From the NCBI GenBank assembly GCA_017505635.1, contig JAFVOU010000039.1:36195-100194 (forward strand): a stretch of DNA of 64,000 nucleotides, read 5' to 3'. The notes under the pieces were generated by a model. That model was not told where the DNA came from. It saw only the letters and a list, made by a program, of their open reading frames with translations, and searched no databases. The translations under genes were made by a program, and so were the position numbers. Source of the stretch: Oscillospiraceae bacterium. GTDB lineage: Bacteria > Bacillota > Clostridia > Oscillospirales > Ruminococcaceae. Shown one piece after another: positions 43,849 through 53,594 of this stretch (position 1 is the stretch's first letter; every line of letters begins with the position of its first letter).

Positions 43849-46366
43849 ACCAGTTTTCCCCCTTGTTTACATCAACTTTAAGCGGCACACTGAGCTGTGC
43901 GGCGTTCTGCATTTCTTCCACAAGAATTGATGCTGCTTTGTCCGCTTCTTCAACAGGTGCTTCGACAATAAGTTCGTCGTGTACCTGCAGGATAAGTTTT
44001 GCCTGCATACCTTCGTCTTTAAGGCGTTTTGCCACCTTTACCATTGCAATTTTGATTATATCCGCACTTGTGCCCTGAATAGGTGTGTTCATTGCCATAC
44101 GTTTGCCCATCTCCTGAATGTTGCGGTTGGAGTTGTTGATTTCGGGCAGGATACGCTTGCGGTTGTACAAAGTTGCAACATATCCGTTGTCTTTGGCAAA
44201 CTGTGTAATGGTGTTCATATATTCCCTGACACCTGTAAATGTATCAAGGTAGTTTGCTATAAACTGGCTTGCTTCCTTTACTGTTATACCCACATCCTTT
44301 GCAAGACTGAATGCACCTATGCCGTAAACAATGCCAAAGTTAACCGCCTTTGCACGGGAACGTATCTGCGGTGTTACATCCTCAACATCAAGCTTCATAA
44401 TTTTTGCCGCTGTCTGTGTGTGAATATCAGCATTGTTGATAAAGGCTTCCCTCATATTTTCATCGCCGCTGATATGGGCAAGAATTCGCAGTTCAATCTG
44501 CGAATAGTCAGCATCCACAAGCACATGACCTTCCCTGGCAACAAAGAACTTTCGCAGTTCCTGCCCCAATTCGGTACGCACAGGGATATTCTGCAGATTA
44601 GGTTCGCCCGAAGAAATACGGCCTGTGCGGGTTTCGGTCTGGTTGAAGGTGGTGTGTATTCTGCCGTCTTCACGGATTTTATCTTTAAGCCCCTCTACAT
44701 ATGTGGAGTTAAGTTTCTGATATGTGCGGTAGTTTAAAATTTTGTCGATTACAGGATGATATTTTCTCAATCCTTCAAGCACTTCGGCATTTGTGGAATA
44801 ACCGCTTTTTGTCTTTTTGCCTGCAGGCAGACCAAGGTCTTCAAAAAGTGCTTTGCCAAGCTGTTTAGGGCTGTTGAGGTTAAACTGATAGCCAACCATT
44901 CCGTAAACATTGTCAAGGTCTTTTGCCAGCTGTTCGCGGAGCATTGTGCCAAATTCTTCAAGGGCAGCTTTATCTACACCAAAGCCCTGGTATTCCATTT
45001 CTGCCAGAACTTTTGCAAGCGGCATTTCAATTTCGTACAAAAGCTGCTGCTGATTTTCCTTTTCCACAAATTCTTTGTAGTGGTTATAAACCTGCTGTGC
45101 AAAAGGCGCAAAGCTGTCTTCGCATTCAAATTCTGCAACGGCATCTGCAGAAGCAGAGATACGTTCAAAATCGTAACTTGCCGCCAGCGGATTTGCAAGA
45201 TATGCCGCCAGTTTCATACAGAATGCAACATTTTTTACATCTATTCCCTTTGCAAGTGCAAAAGTGTAAAGCGCTTTACTGTCATAGGCGATTTTTTCCT
45301 TGCTTTCATCCTCTAAAAATTCTTTGAGGACAACGCTGTCGCCACCACAGCTGTATATATCTTTATTCCACATTACAATAAATTTATCACCATTCTGATA
45401 AACTATTGCTTTGCTGAGTGTGTTGTCAAATTCTTTTACTGCAACTGTATCAAGTGCACTTTCCACAACATCAAAAAGGTTTAAATTTTCAACACTGTGC
45501 TGTGGCACCAGCTTTTCGGCAAGGGAGAACATTTCAAGGCTTTTAAGTGTTCTGTTAACCTTATCGGCATTTGCAGGCTGTTTTTCATAAGATTCAGGGT
45601 TTGTTTCGATATCAACATCACATTTGATTGTACCGAGAATTCTGGAAAGATAAGCCATTTCCTTGTCTGCAACAAGTTTTTCGCGCACACCTTTTTTGAT
45701 TTTTGCATCGCCGATATTTTCGTAAACACCGTCAAGACTGCCAAAATTCTGCAAAAGTGTAACAGCTGTTTTTTCACCCACACCTTTTACACCAGGGATA
45801 TTGTCGGATGTATCCCCCATAAGTGCTTTAAGGTCGATAAGTTTGTCAGGATAGAGGCCATATTTTTCAAAAACAGCTTCTTTATCCATTATCTGTGTGC
45901 TGCCTTTGCCCATCTGTGTTGTAGCAAGGGCAACATAAATATTGTCGTCCACAAGCTGCAGGCTGTCGCGGTCTCCCGTTGCAATATAGCAGATATCACC
46001 GCGGGCAGAGCAGCTTTTTGCTATTGTGCCAAGAATATCGTCAGCTTCAAAACCTTCCTTTGTCACAATGGTATAACCAAGGTCGGCAAGAATTTCTTTA
46101 AGCACAGGCATCTGCTGTGCAAGTTCATCCGGCATACCTTTGCGGCCTGCTTTGTAGCCGTCGAACATTTTGTGGCGGAAGGTTTTGGCTTTAAGGTCAA
46201 AAGCTACCGCAACGTGATCCGGTTTAATTTCCTGTTCCAGTTTTATAAGTATATTGAGAAAACCGTAGATAGCATTGGTGTACTGCCCGTCCTTTGTTGT
46301 GAGCAGTTTTATGCCGTAAAATGCACGGTTTAAAATGCTGTTGCCGTCAATTGCAAGAAATTTCAT
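43832..46366 (-). CDS. polA: DNA polymerase I
   Basis: 844 residues in three parts. The 5' nuclease (1-290) shows GFEADDILG and the metal-binding DTSDNIPGVKGVGEKTA. The middle 3'-5' exonuclease fold (about 300-460) lacks the usual DxE and YxxxD catalytic acids, so proofreading is probably lost, as in Taq and Bacillus enzymes. The polymerase has motif A DYSQIELRILAHISGD, motif B RAKAVNFGIVYGIG and motif C LQVHDELIVEAP. It serves in Okazaki-fragment processing and repair. Confidence 0.95.
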   Translation of the reverse strand: MKFLAIDGNSILNRAFYGIKLLTTKDGQYTNAIYGFLNILIKLEQEIKPDHVAVAFDLKAKTFRHKMFDGYKAGRKGMPDELAQQMPVLKEILADLGYTIVTKEGFEADDILGTIAKSCSARGDICYIATGDRDSLQLVDDNIYVALATTQMGKGSTQIMDKEAVFEKYGLYPDKLIDLKALMGDTSDNIPGVKGVGEKTAVTLLQNFGSLDGVYENIGDAKIKKGVREKLVADKEMAYLSRILGTIKCDVDIETNPESYEKQPANADKVNRTLKSLEMFSLAEKLVPQHSVENLNLFDVVESALDTVAVKEFDNTLSKAIVYQNGDKFIVMWNKDIYSCGGDSVVLKEFLEDESKEKIAYDSKALYTFALAKGIDVKNVAFCMKLAAYLANPLAASYDFERISASADAVAEFECEDSFAPFAQQVYNHYKEFVEKENQQQLLYEIEMPLAKVLAEMEYQGFGVDKAALEEFGTMLREQLAKDLDNVYGMVGYQFNLNSPKQLGKALFEDLGLPAGKKTKSGYSTNAEVLEGLRKYHPVIDKILNYRTYQKLNSTYVEGLKDKIREDGRIHTTFNQTETRTGRISSGEPNLQNIPVRTELGQELRKFFVAREGHVLVDADYSQIELRILAHISGDENMREAFINNADIHTQTAAKIMKLDVEDVTPQIRSRAKAVNFGIVYGIGAFSLAKDVGITVKEASQFIANYLDTFTGVREYMNTITQFAKDNGYVATLYNRKRILPEINNSNRNIQEMGKRMAMNTPIQGTSADIIKIAMVKVAKRLKDEGMQAKLILQVHDELIVEAPVEEADKAASILVEEMQNAAQLSVPLKVDVNKGENWYAAKG

Positions 46367-46409
46367 ATTTTATCTCCCGAAAGTGAGTTTTTGCATAAAA
46401 TTGTTATTT

Positions 46410-46450
46410 AAATAGTATACCACAATTTATCATTTTATGGTATACTATTT
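46410..46450. promoter_or_regulatory. Inverted repeat in the polA-dusB divergent promoter region
   Basis: 13-bp perfect arms AAATAGTATACCA / TGGTATACTATTT around 15 bases. TATACT boxes read on both strands, so it may be two back-to-back -10 elements or an operator. Confidence 0.45.
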
Positions 46451-46485
46451 ATCTATCGTGATAAACATTTTATCGGAGAGGTTTT

Positions 46486-47454
46486 ATGGAAATTAAAGGT
46501 CTTAATATACAAAACAAGGCAGTACTTGCCCCTATGGCAGGCTTTTGCGATATTGTTATGCGCAAAGCGGCAGATAATTTTGATGCAGGTTTTACCATAA
46601 GCGAAATGGTAAGTGCACGGGCTTTGTACTTTGGCGATAAAAAAAGCCACGAACTTATGGAAACTTTTGACCATAAGGCCCCTTATGGCGTTCAGCTTTT
46701 CGGTTTTGAACCAAACGATTTTGTGTCTGCCACAAAACACGTTCTGGATCATAAACCGGATTTTATAGATATAAATATGGGCTGTCCTGCACCTAAAATT
46801 GTTAACAACGGCAGTGGCAGTGCACTGATGAAAACCCCCGAAATTGCCCAGCAAATTGCAAAAACCGTGGTGGAAAATGCAAACGGACTGCCTGTAAGCG
46901 TTAAAATGCGCAAGGGCTGGGACGAAAATTATCTCACCGCTGTTGAACTTGCAAAGCGCTGTGAAGCTGTTGGCGTAAGTTTTATAACTGTGCACGCCCG
47001 CACACGCCAGGAGATGTATCAGCCCGGCATCGACCTTGATATCATAAAACAGGTAAAACAGGCAGTAAACATTCCTGTTATCGGCAACGGTGACATCACC
47101 TGCCCAGAAGATGCAATAAGAATGATGGACTACACCGGCTGTGACTATGTTATGGTGGGCAGAGAGGCTTTGAGCCGTCCGTGGATTTTCCGTCAGATTA
47201 AAGAAGCACTTGAGGGCAGACCTGTAAGTGCAGACCTTACTGTTAACGAAAGAATGGAACTGCTTTTGTGGCACGTTAAACAGCTGTGCGAGGTTAACGG
47301 CGAATATCTTGGCATGAAAAAAAGCAGAGGTCAGGCAGCACTTTATATGAAAGGGCTGCGAGGTGCGGCACATCTGCGCTATCTTACAAACAGTCTTTCA
47401 AAATATGAAGATGCCGAAAATCTTGTAAAAGAGGTGTTAAAGGAAAATGTTTAA
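46486..47454 (+). CDS. dusB: tRNA-dihydrouridine synthase, DusB-like
   Basis: 322 residues. FMN-binding TIM barrel: VLAPMAGFCDIVMRK, DINMGCPAPKIVNNGSGSAL (catalytic Cys in NMGCP), VSVKMRKGWDE, ITVHARTRQEMYQP and VMVGREALSRPWIF. It reduces uridines in tRNA D-loops. The stop overlaps the start of yfbR by 8 bases. GGAGAGG precedes the ATG. Confidence 0.92.
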   Translation: MEIKGLNIQNKAVLAPMAGFCDIVMRKAADNFDAGFTISEMVSARALYFGDKKSHELMETFDHKAPYGVQLFGFEPNDFVSATKHVLDHKPDFIDINMGCPAPKIVNNGSGSALMKTPEIAQQIAKTVVENANGLPVSVKMRKGWDENYLTAVELAKRCEAVGVSFITVHARTRQEMYQPGIDLDIIKQVKQAVNIPVIGNGDITCPEDAIRMMDYTGCDYVMVGREALSRPWIFRQIKEALEGRPVSADLTVNERMELLLWHVKQLCEVNGEYLGMKKSRGQAALYMKGLRGAAHLRYLTNSLSKYEDAENLVKEVLKENV

Positions 47455-48031
47455 TTTCAACGCACTTGTATCACGTATAAAATACATTCCCCGCTGGAGT
47501 CTTATGCGGCAGAGCCGCCCGGAATATCTTGCCGAACACACCACCGAAGTGATGCAGATTGCACACACCCTTGCGGCAGTTGCAAAGGAAAAATTTGGTG
47601 CTGATGTGGAAGAAAAGAACATTGTTATCTGCAGCCTTTACCACGATATAAGCGAAATTCTTACGGGTGATATGCCTACACCTGTTAAATATAATGACGA
47701 TGTGCTTAAAAAGGCATACAAGGATATGGAGGCCAAGGCAACCGACAAGATGGTGGAAACCATTGACCCTGCAGTAAGAAAATATATTGTTCCTTTTGTA
47801 AAGGCAAATATGCTGAACGAACGCGAACAAAAAATTCTGAAGGCTGCAGACAAATTTTCTGCACTTATAAAATGTATGGAAGAACTTCAGTGCGGCAACA
47901 GCGAATTCAAGCTTGCATACGAAAGCACAAAAAAATCCCTTGAGGATATGAATCTGCCTGAGGTAAGCTATTTTATGGAGAATATGCTGCCAAGCTATGC
48001 ACTTTGTCTTGATGAACTTGCAAAGATATAG
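47447..48031 (+). CDS. 5'-deoxynucleotidase YfbR-like, HD domain
   Basis: 194 residues with the HD-domain ligands in RPEYLAEHTTEVMQIAH and CSLYHDISEILTGDMPTPVKY, the latter matching YfbR. YfbR removes phosphate from dNMPs and helps in nucleotide salvage. It overlaps dusB and is followed after 11 bases by a large membrane-protein gene. Confidence 0.88.
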   Translation: MFNFNALVSRIKYIPRWSLMRQSRPEYLAEHTTEVMQIAHTLAAVAKEKFGADVEEKNIVICSLYHDISEILTGDMPTPVKYNDDVLKKAYKDMEAKATDKMVETIDPAVRKYIVPFVKANMLNEREQKILKAADKFSALIKCMEELQCGNSEFKLAYESTKKSLEDMNLPEVSYFMENMLPSYALCLDELAKI

Positions 48032-48042
48032 CGAGGTGCAGA

Positions 48043-50358
48043 TTGAAAAGCTTATACCAAAAATCAGCTTTCAGAATTTTTATACTGGGCTTTCTCTGTG
48101 CTCTGTGCATCTTTCTGCCATTTCTTGTTATAGATAAGGGCTTTTTCCTTTATGCAGGGGATTTCAACAGTCAGCAGATACCTTTTTATATGAATGCTGT
48201 GCGTGCTGTGCAGGAAGGCAGTATGAACTGGAGCTGGAATACCGACCTTGGCTCTTCCTTTGTAACCAGCTACTCGTTTTATCTGCTTGGTTCTCCCTTT
48301 TTCTGGCTGAGCTGTATTTTTCCTTACAGGGCTGTGCCGTATCTTCTGCCTCTTTGGCTTATGCTGAAATTTGCCGTGGCAGCTCTGGGCGCATTTCTGT
48401 TTCTGCGCCGTTATGCAAAGGATGTAAACTTTGCCTTTGTGGGCGCAATACTGTATGCGTTTTCCGGCTTTGCGGTTTACAATATATTCTTCAACCATTT
48501 TCTTGAAGCAGTTGCGTTTTTTCCCTTTCTGCTGTGGAGCCTTGATGAGTTTGTATACAACAGACGCCGCGGACTGTTTGTTGTTTTTGTTGCGGTAAAT
48601 CTGCTTAACAACTATTTTTTCTTTGCAGGTCAGGTTGTTTTTCTGTTTATCTACTTTATCTGCAAGGTTATCACAAAAGAATATTCAGTAAATATAAAAG
48701 AATTCTTACTTCTGGCATTTGAAAGTCTGCTTGGCTGCCTTTGCGGAATTGTGCTGGCTGTGCCCTCTGTAATGAGCATTGTCAACAACCCCCGCAGCAC
48801 ACAGATGCACAGCGGCTTTGCACTGTGGCTTTATGATACTGTTCAGCAGTATCTTGCCATCTTGATGTCGGCATTCTATCCCCCTGATGTTCCCTATTCC
48901 CCGACTTTGTTCACCGACGGGGATATAAAATGGACAAGTCTTTCTGCCTTTGTGGTTATGGGCGGAATGTTCGGCTACTTTATATTCCGCAGATTTTTCA
49001 AAAAATCCGCATTTACAAAAATATTTACCTGCTGCATAGTATTTGCCTTTGTTCCTGTGCTCAACAGCAGCTTTTATGCGTTCAACGACAACTATTATGC
49101 ACGCTGGTTCTACATGCCGCTGCTTATACTGGCGGCAATGAATATGCACAGTTTTACCCTGTGCAGGAAAATCATCTTTTACGGTTTAAAAATTACAGCT
49201 GCCTTTACCGCAGTTTTCTGCATCTATGCACTTACCCCAATAAAAGATAAAGACGGTGTTTTCCACCTTGGACTGCAGGAAGAAACCGCTGTGTTCTGGC
49301 TTATATTTATGGTAAGCATCATAAGTTTGTACCTTGCATATGCAGTTGTGAAAAACTATCGGGACACCGCCCTTTATCCGCAGAAACTGCTTATTGGCAC
49401 TCTTGTGTGCGTATGTCTGTTTGGCATTACACATATGGCTCTTACCAAGCTGCCCAGAAATGATGCAAACTATATAAAGCAGAACTACACCGTGCTGGAC
49501 AGTTTTAAGCTTGAAGACAGTCAAAGCAACTATCGTATGGATGCATATCAGTGCTACAGCAATCTGGGATTGTTTCTTGACAAACCCGTGATACAGTTTT
49601 TCAACAGCACCGTTTCTCCTTCTGTAATGGACTTTTATCCTTATGTTGGTGTCAGCCGTACAGTAAGCAGCAAACCGCCTTACGAAAACTATGCTTTGCG
49701 CAGTCTTCTGTCGGTTAAATATCTGCTTACTCCTACACATGAACTTGAAAACTTTTACGAAAATGAAGGTTATGCCGATATTTACAGAGAGCACAGTATT
49801 ATCCGTCCGTACAATATACTGGAAAACAAGTATTTCATCCCTATGGGGTTTACATACGATTATTTTGTAACTCCGCAGCAGATGAACACCGTAAAAAAAG
49901 AAAACCGCAGCAATATTATGCTGCGCGCAGTAATGGTGGATGAAACCCTTGTGGATGTGTATAAGCTTTCACTTGAAAAACTAAGCGATACCTCGCTGGA
50001 AGACACATCGTTTTCTGCCTTTGAGTCCGATGTTGCTGACAGAAATTTATCTGCAGCACATTATTTTGAACAGACAAAGGACGGTTTTGTGTCGGAAATT
50101 TATCTTGACCATGCAAATCTCGTATTCTATTCCGTGCCTTTTGACGAAGGTTTTACAGCTTATGTAAACGGACATATAAGCGAAATTATAGAGGTAAACA
50201 ACGGTATGTCTGCAGTTTATGCACCTGCCGGAGAAAACGAAATTGTGTTTACCTATGAAACACCGTATCTTAAAACAGGTATATTCCTGAACTTTACAGG
50301 TTTGGGTATTTATATAATCTATTCAGTACTAATTTTAAAAAAGAAGGTTAAAATTTAA
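48043..50358 (+). CDS. YfhO-family multi-pass membrane protein, predicted glycosyltransferase-like
   Basis: 771 residues. About twelve hydrophobic helices in the first 440 residues and another at the C-terminus, with a long exposed part (about 465-740) between. ADFNSQQIPFYMN-type motif (GDFNSQQIPFY, residues 40-50) and NLFLD-like strands fit the YfhO family, in which the B. subtilis member helps glycosylate lipoteichoic acid. It begins at a TTG (48043), with GCGAGGTG just upstream. Its stop and the tex start overlap by one base (TAATG). Confidence 0.85.
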   Translation: MKSLYQKSAFRIFILGFLCALCIFLPFLVIDKGFFLYAGDFNSQQIPFYMNAVRAVQEGSMNWSWNTDLGSSFVTSYSFYLLGSPFFWLSCIFPYRAVPYLLPLWLMLKFAVAALGAFLFLRRYAKDVNFAFVGAILYAFSGFAVYNIFFNHFLEAVAFFPFLLWSLDEFVYNRRRGLFVVFVAVNLLNNYFFFAGQVVFLFIYFICKVITKEYSVNIKEFLLLAFESLLGCLCGIVLAVPSVMSIVNNPRSTQMHSGFALWLYDTVQQYLAILMSAFYPPDVPYSPTLFTDGDIKWTSLSAFVVMGGMFGYFIFRRFFKKSAFTKIFTCCIVFAFVPVLNSSFYAFNDNYYARWFYMPLLILAAMNMHSFTLCRKIIFYGLKITAAFTAVFCIYALTPIKDKDGVFHLGLQEETAVFWLIFMVSIISLYLAYAVVKNYRDTALYPQKLLIGTLVCVCLFGITHMALTKLPRNDANYIKQNYTVLDSFKLEDSQSNYRMDAYQCYSNLGLFLDKPVIQFFNSTVSPSVMDFYPYVGVSRTVSSKPPYENYALRSLLSVKYLLTPTHELENFYENEGYADIYREHSIIRPYNILENKYFIPMGFTYDYFVTPQQMNTVKKENRSNIMLRAVMVDETLVDVYKLSLEKLSDTSLEDTSFSAFESDVADRNLSAAHYFEQTKDGFVSEIYLDHANLVFYSVPFDEGFTAYVNGHISEIIEVNNGMSAVYAPAGENEIVFTYETPYLKTGIFLNFTGLGIYIIYSVLILKKKVKI

Positions 50359-52529
50359 TGGAAATTATCAAAGTTCTGGCAAGTGAATTTAAAAAGGAAG
50401 TGTGGCAGATTGAAAACAGTGTTGCACTTATGGACGAAGGCTGTACAATTCCTTTTATCGCCCGTTACAGAAAAGAAAAAACAGGAGAACTGGACGACCA
50501 GATTTTAAGGGAAATCTTTGACCGCCTTACATATCTGCGCAACCTTGAACAGCGCAAGGAAGAGGTTATCAAATCAATCACCGAACAGGAAAAGATGACC
50601 GATGAAATTATGGATATGTTAAGCCGCGCAAAAACTCTCAGCGAAGTGGAAGATATCTACCGTCCGTTCAAACCAAAGAGAAAAACACGCGCCTCCGTTG
50701 CAAAGGAAAAAGGTCTTGAACCACTTGCAAAGGAAATTCTGGAACAGCGCCCGCTGGCAGTGCCAATGGACCTTGCCGCAGAATATATAAACGAAGAAAA
50801 AGGCGTTGCAACTGCAGAAGATGCTCTTAAAGGCGCTATGGATATTATTGCGGAAGATGTATCTGACAACACAAATGTGCGCAAAGCCCTGAAAGCTCTT
50901 TACACACGCACAGGCGAAGTGACAAGCAAAGGCGACGAAGAAGTTGACAGTGTTTACACACAGTATTACGATTTCAGCGAAAAGGTAAACAGAATTGCAT
51001 CTCACCGTGTGCTTGCAGTTGACCGCGGCGAAAAGGAAGGTTTTCTTAAAGTTAACATCACTGTTGACACAATCGCTGCAATTGCAGAAATTGAAAAACT
51101 GTACATCGAAAATGACTCAAAATGTGCACAGGTGGTTAAGGAAGCTATTGCCGACGGTTACAGCCGTCTGCTTCACCCAAGCCTTGATACCGAAATCCGC
51201 AACAGCCTTACCGAAAAAGCCTGCGAAGGTGCTATCAAGCTGTTTGGCGACAACCTTAAACAGCTTTTGCTTGTGCCTCCTGTAAAAGGCAAAACCTGCC
51301 TTGCACTTGACCCTGGTTACCGCACAGGCTGTAAAATGGCTGTTGTTGATGCAACAGGCAAGGTGCTGGACACAGGTGTTGTATATATGACACTTGACCA
51401 TCACGACAAAGACAAAGCTAAAAAACAGCTTAAAACACTTATTGCAAAACACAATGTTGATATTATCTCTATCGGCAACGGCACAGCAACAAAGGAAACC
51501 GAAATGTTTGTGGCTTCTTTGCTTAAAGAAATCGACAAACCTGTAAGCTATGCAGTTGTAAGCGAAGCAGGTGCTTCCGTTTACTCTGCTTCCAAGCTTG
51601 CTGCTGCAGAATTTCCACAGTTTACAGTAGAACTGAGAAGTGCGGTTTCCATTGCAAGACGTCTGCAGGACCCTCTTGCAGAACTTGTTAAAATTGACCC
51701 TAAATCCATAGGTGTTGGCCAGTATCAGCACGATATGCCAAAACAGCGATTGGAAGAAAGCCTTGACGGCGTGGTTGAATATTGTGTAAACACAGTTGGT
51801 GTTGACCTCAACACAGCTTCTGCACCGCTTCTGGAAAGAGTGTCCGGTCTTAACAAAGCCATAGCAAAAAACATTGTTGCATACCGCGAAGAAAACGGTG
51901 AATTCACAAAGAGAAACCAGCTGCTTAAAGTAAGCAAACTTGGTCCTAAAGCATATCTGCTTTCCGCAGGCTTTTTGAGAATTCCGGGTGCAAAGGACAA
52001 GCTTGATTCCTCTTCTGTACACCCTGAAAGCTACGATGTTGCAAAGCAGCTGCTTAATGCTGTTGGCTACACAACAGATGACATCGGCACAGAAAAAATT
52101 GCAGGTCTTGAAAAAGCTGTTGAAAAAATTGGTCTTGAAAAACTGGCCCAGCAGCTTGGCACAGGTGTTCCTACCCTTAAAGATATTGTGGCAGAACTTA
52201 TCAAACCGGGCCGTGATATGCGTGACGAACTGCCAAAACCACTTTTGAGAACAGACATTCTCGATATGAACGACCTTGTTGCAGGTATGGAACTTACAGG
52301 TACAGTGCGCAACGTTATCGACTTTGGTGCATTTGTGGACATCGGCGTGCATCAGGACGGTCTTGTGCACATCAGCCAGATTTGTGACAAATACATCAAA
52401 CATCCAAGCGAAATGCTTAAAGTCGGTGACATTGTAACAGTTTGGGTATTAAGTGTTGACGTAAACAAAAAACGCATATCCCTCACAATGAGAAAACCAA
52501 AAGAAAAAGCTGATGCAAAAGCAAACTGA
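50358..52529 (+). CDS. tex: Tex-family S1 RNA-binding protein
   Basis: 723 residues in Tex order: N-terminal helical region, YqgF-like nuclease fold (LALDPGYRTGCKMAVVD), helix-hairpin-helix repeats (LNTASAPLLERVSGL) and a C-terminal S1 domain (GTVRNVIDFGAFVDIGVHQDGLVHIS). It binds nucleic acid and is linked to transcript stability and processing. It starts one base inside the stop of the YfhO-type gene, so it is coupled. Confidence 0.93.
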   Translation: MEIIKVLASEFKKEVWQIENSVALMDEGCTIPFIARYRKEKTGELDDQILREIFDRLTYLRNLEQRKEEVIKSITEQEKMTDEIMDMLSRAKTLSEVEDIYRPFKPKRKTRASVAKEKGLEPLAKEILEQRPLAVPMDLAAEYINEEKGVATAEDALKGAMDIIAEDVSDNTNVRKALKALYTRTGEVTSKGDEEVDSVYTQYYDFSEKVNRIASHRVLAVDRGEKEGFLKVNITVDTIAAIAEIEKLYIENDSKCAQVVKEAIADGYSRLLHPSLDTEIRNSLTEKACEGAIKLFGDNLKQLLLVPPVKGKTCLALDPGYRTGCKMAVVDATGKVLDTGVVYMTLDHHDKDKAKKQLKTLIAKHNVDIISIGNGTATKETEMFVASLLKEIDKPVSYAVVSEAGASVYSASKLAAAEFPQFTVELRSAVSIARRLQDPLAELVKIDPKSIGVGQYQHDMPKQRLEESLDGVVEYCVNTVGVDLNTASAPLLERVSGLNKAIAKNIVAYREENGEFTKRNQLLKVSKLGPKAYLLSAGFLRIPGAKDKLDSSSVHPESYDVAKQLLNAVGYTTDDIGTEKIAGLEKAVEKIGLEKLAQQLGTGVPTLKDIVAELIKPGRDMRDELPKPLLRTDILDMNDLVAGMELTGTVRNVIDFGAFVDIGVHQDGLVHISQICDKYIKHPSEMLKVGDIVTVWVLSVDVNKKRISLTMRKPKEKADAKAN

Positions 52530-52550
52530 TATATTATTGTAAAAAAAATT

Positions 52551-52590
52551 ACAGCAGTGAACACAAAGTTCACTGCTGTTTTTATTTTGA
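52551..52590. terminator. Bidirectional terminator
   Basis: ACAGCAGTGAAC / GTTCACTGCTGT with a 5-base loop and T-rich flanks, between tex and the convergent DUF2812 gene. Confidence 0.9.
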
Positions 52591-53133
52591 TTATTCAAAC
52601 AATGTATGTTCCTGCACGATAGTATTGCATTTATTGTTTATCTTCTTGTATCCGCCATAGAGGAATGCTGCAAGGACAATATTCAAAATTCCCATCATAT
52701 TTACAAACTGACCGTCAAACAGTGCAATAATAACATTGACTACACCTATAATCAGGTTTGCAATTGCAAGCCCACCGATAACACCTGTTATACGTTCGAA
52801 ATATTTTATCTTTGAGTTTCTGTCGGAATAGATATCAAAAATCTCTCCCTCTGCAACCTTTTTGCGGAAATATGCCCACTTCAGACAATTGCCCACATAT
52901 TCTGCACCTGTTTCTTCGATAAAATTTATATATTTAAGGCTGTGTTTATCACCCGGACGATTTGCAAGATATTCCAGCTTGTACTGATATTCCCCTTTTT
53001 CGCAAGGTTCAAATTCGTATCTGCAATAACCTACATCTGTAAGTACCCAGCCTTCAGCTGCCATTTCATTCAGCCATTTTTCCTCTTCTTCAAACTGCCA
53101 TGCCCAGAATAATTTGTGTATTGTCTTTTTCAT
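52591..53133 (-). CDS. DUF2812 membrane protein
   Basis: 180 residues. The N-terminal soluble half (KWLNEMAAEGWVL, YKLEYLANRPGD) is the DUF2812 domain; two helices follow (about 117-140 and 144-162). DUF2812 genes commonly travel with PadR regulators, as here (3-base gap). The function is unknown, possibly membrane stress sensing. Confidence 0.87.
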   Translation of the reverse strand: MKKTIHKLFWAWQFEEEEKWLNEMAAEGWVLTDVGYCRYEFEPCEKGEYQYKLEYLANRPGDKHSLKYINFIEETGAEYVGNCLKWAYFRKKVAEGEIFDIYSDRNSKIKYFERITGVIGGLAIANLIIGVVNVIIALFDGQFVNMMGILNIVLAAFLYGGYKKINNKCNTIVQEHTLFE

Positions 53134-53136
53134 AAT

Positions 53137-53451
53137 CTATTCTCCCAGTATGTTTTTACCATTGATGAGAAGTTCTTCAAGACGGTTTATTTCTGTTTTA
53201 AGAACCTCTGTGCCTGTTGCTGTTATAACATATTCTTTTTTTCTGCTGTCTTTAATTTCCGGCAGGGCTTCTATCCAGCCTTTGTCCAGCAAAGTGTTTA
53301 TTGCCCCGTACAACGTGCCTGCCGCAAGGGTGATTCTGCCATTTGAAAGTTGCTGAACATTCTGCATTATGCCATAGCCGTGATTGCTTTTTACCAGTGA
53401 TAACAGTATATAATATACCGCTTCGGTAAGTGCCCCCTGATTATTTGCCAT
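53137..53451 (-). CDS. PadR-family transcriptional regulator
   Basis: 104 residues: a winged helix with LTEAVYYILLSLVKSNHGYGIMQNV and RITLAAGTLYGAINTLLDKGWIE, then a short C-terminal dimerisation helix. It is first of a PadR-DUF2812 pair; two identical dyads in its promoter point to autoregulation. AAGGAG lies 6 bases before the ATG. Confidence 0.93.
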   Translation of the reverse strand: MANNQGALTEAVYYILLSLVKSNHGYGIMQNVQQLSNGRITLAAGTLYGAINTLLDKGWIEALPEIKDSRKKEYVITATGTEVLKTEINRLEELLINGKNILGE

Positions 53452-53474
53452 TGTTATCTCCTTTCGGCAACCGA

Positions 53475-53536
53475 TATATCGTTAACCGATATAGTTTTAT
53501 CGTCTTTATTATATCGGCAATCGATATATCTGTCAA
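53475..53536 (-). promoter_or_regulatory. PadR promoter with two operators
   Basis: On the minus strand TTGACA (53536-53531), 17 bases, TATAAT (53513-53508). Two identical dyads TATATCG-N5-CGATATA: one (53510-53528) fills the spacer between -35 and -10, the other (53475-53493) lies just downstream. A bound PadR dimer would block RNA polymerase directly. Confidence 0.75.
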
Positions 53537-53546
53537 CAGTTTTCTG

Positions 53547-53586
53547 CACAAAAAAAGAGACGATTTTAAAAATCGTCTCTTTTAAA
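53547..53586 (-). terminator. Terminator of ileS
   Basis: AAAAGAGACGATTTT / AAAATCGTCTCTTTT, followed by TTTTTTT on the minus strand. Confidence 0.9.
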
Positions 53587-53594
53587 GTTACTTT

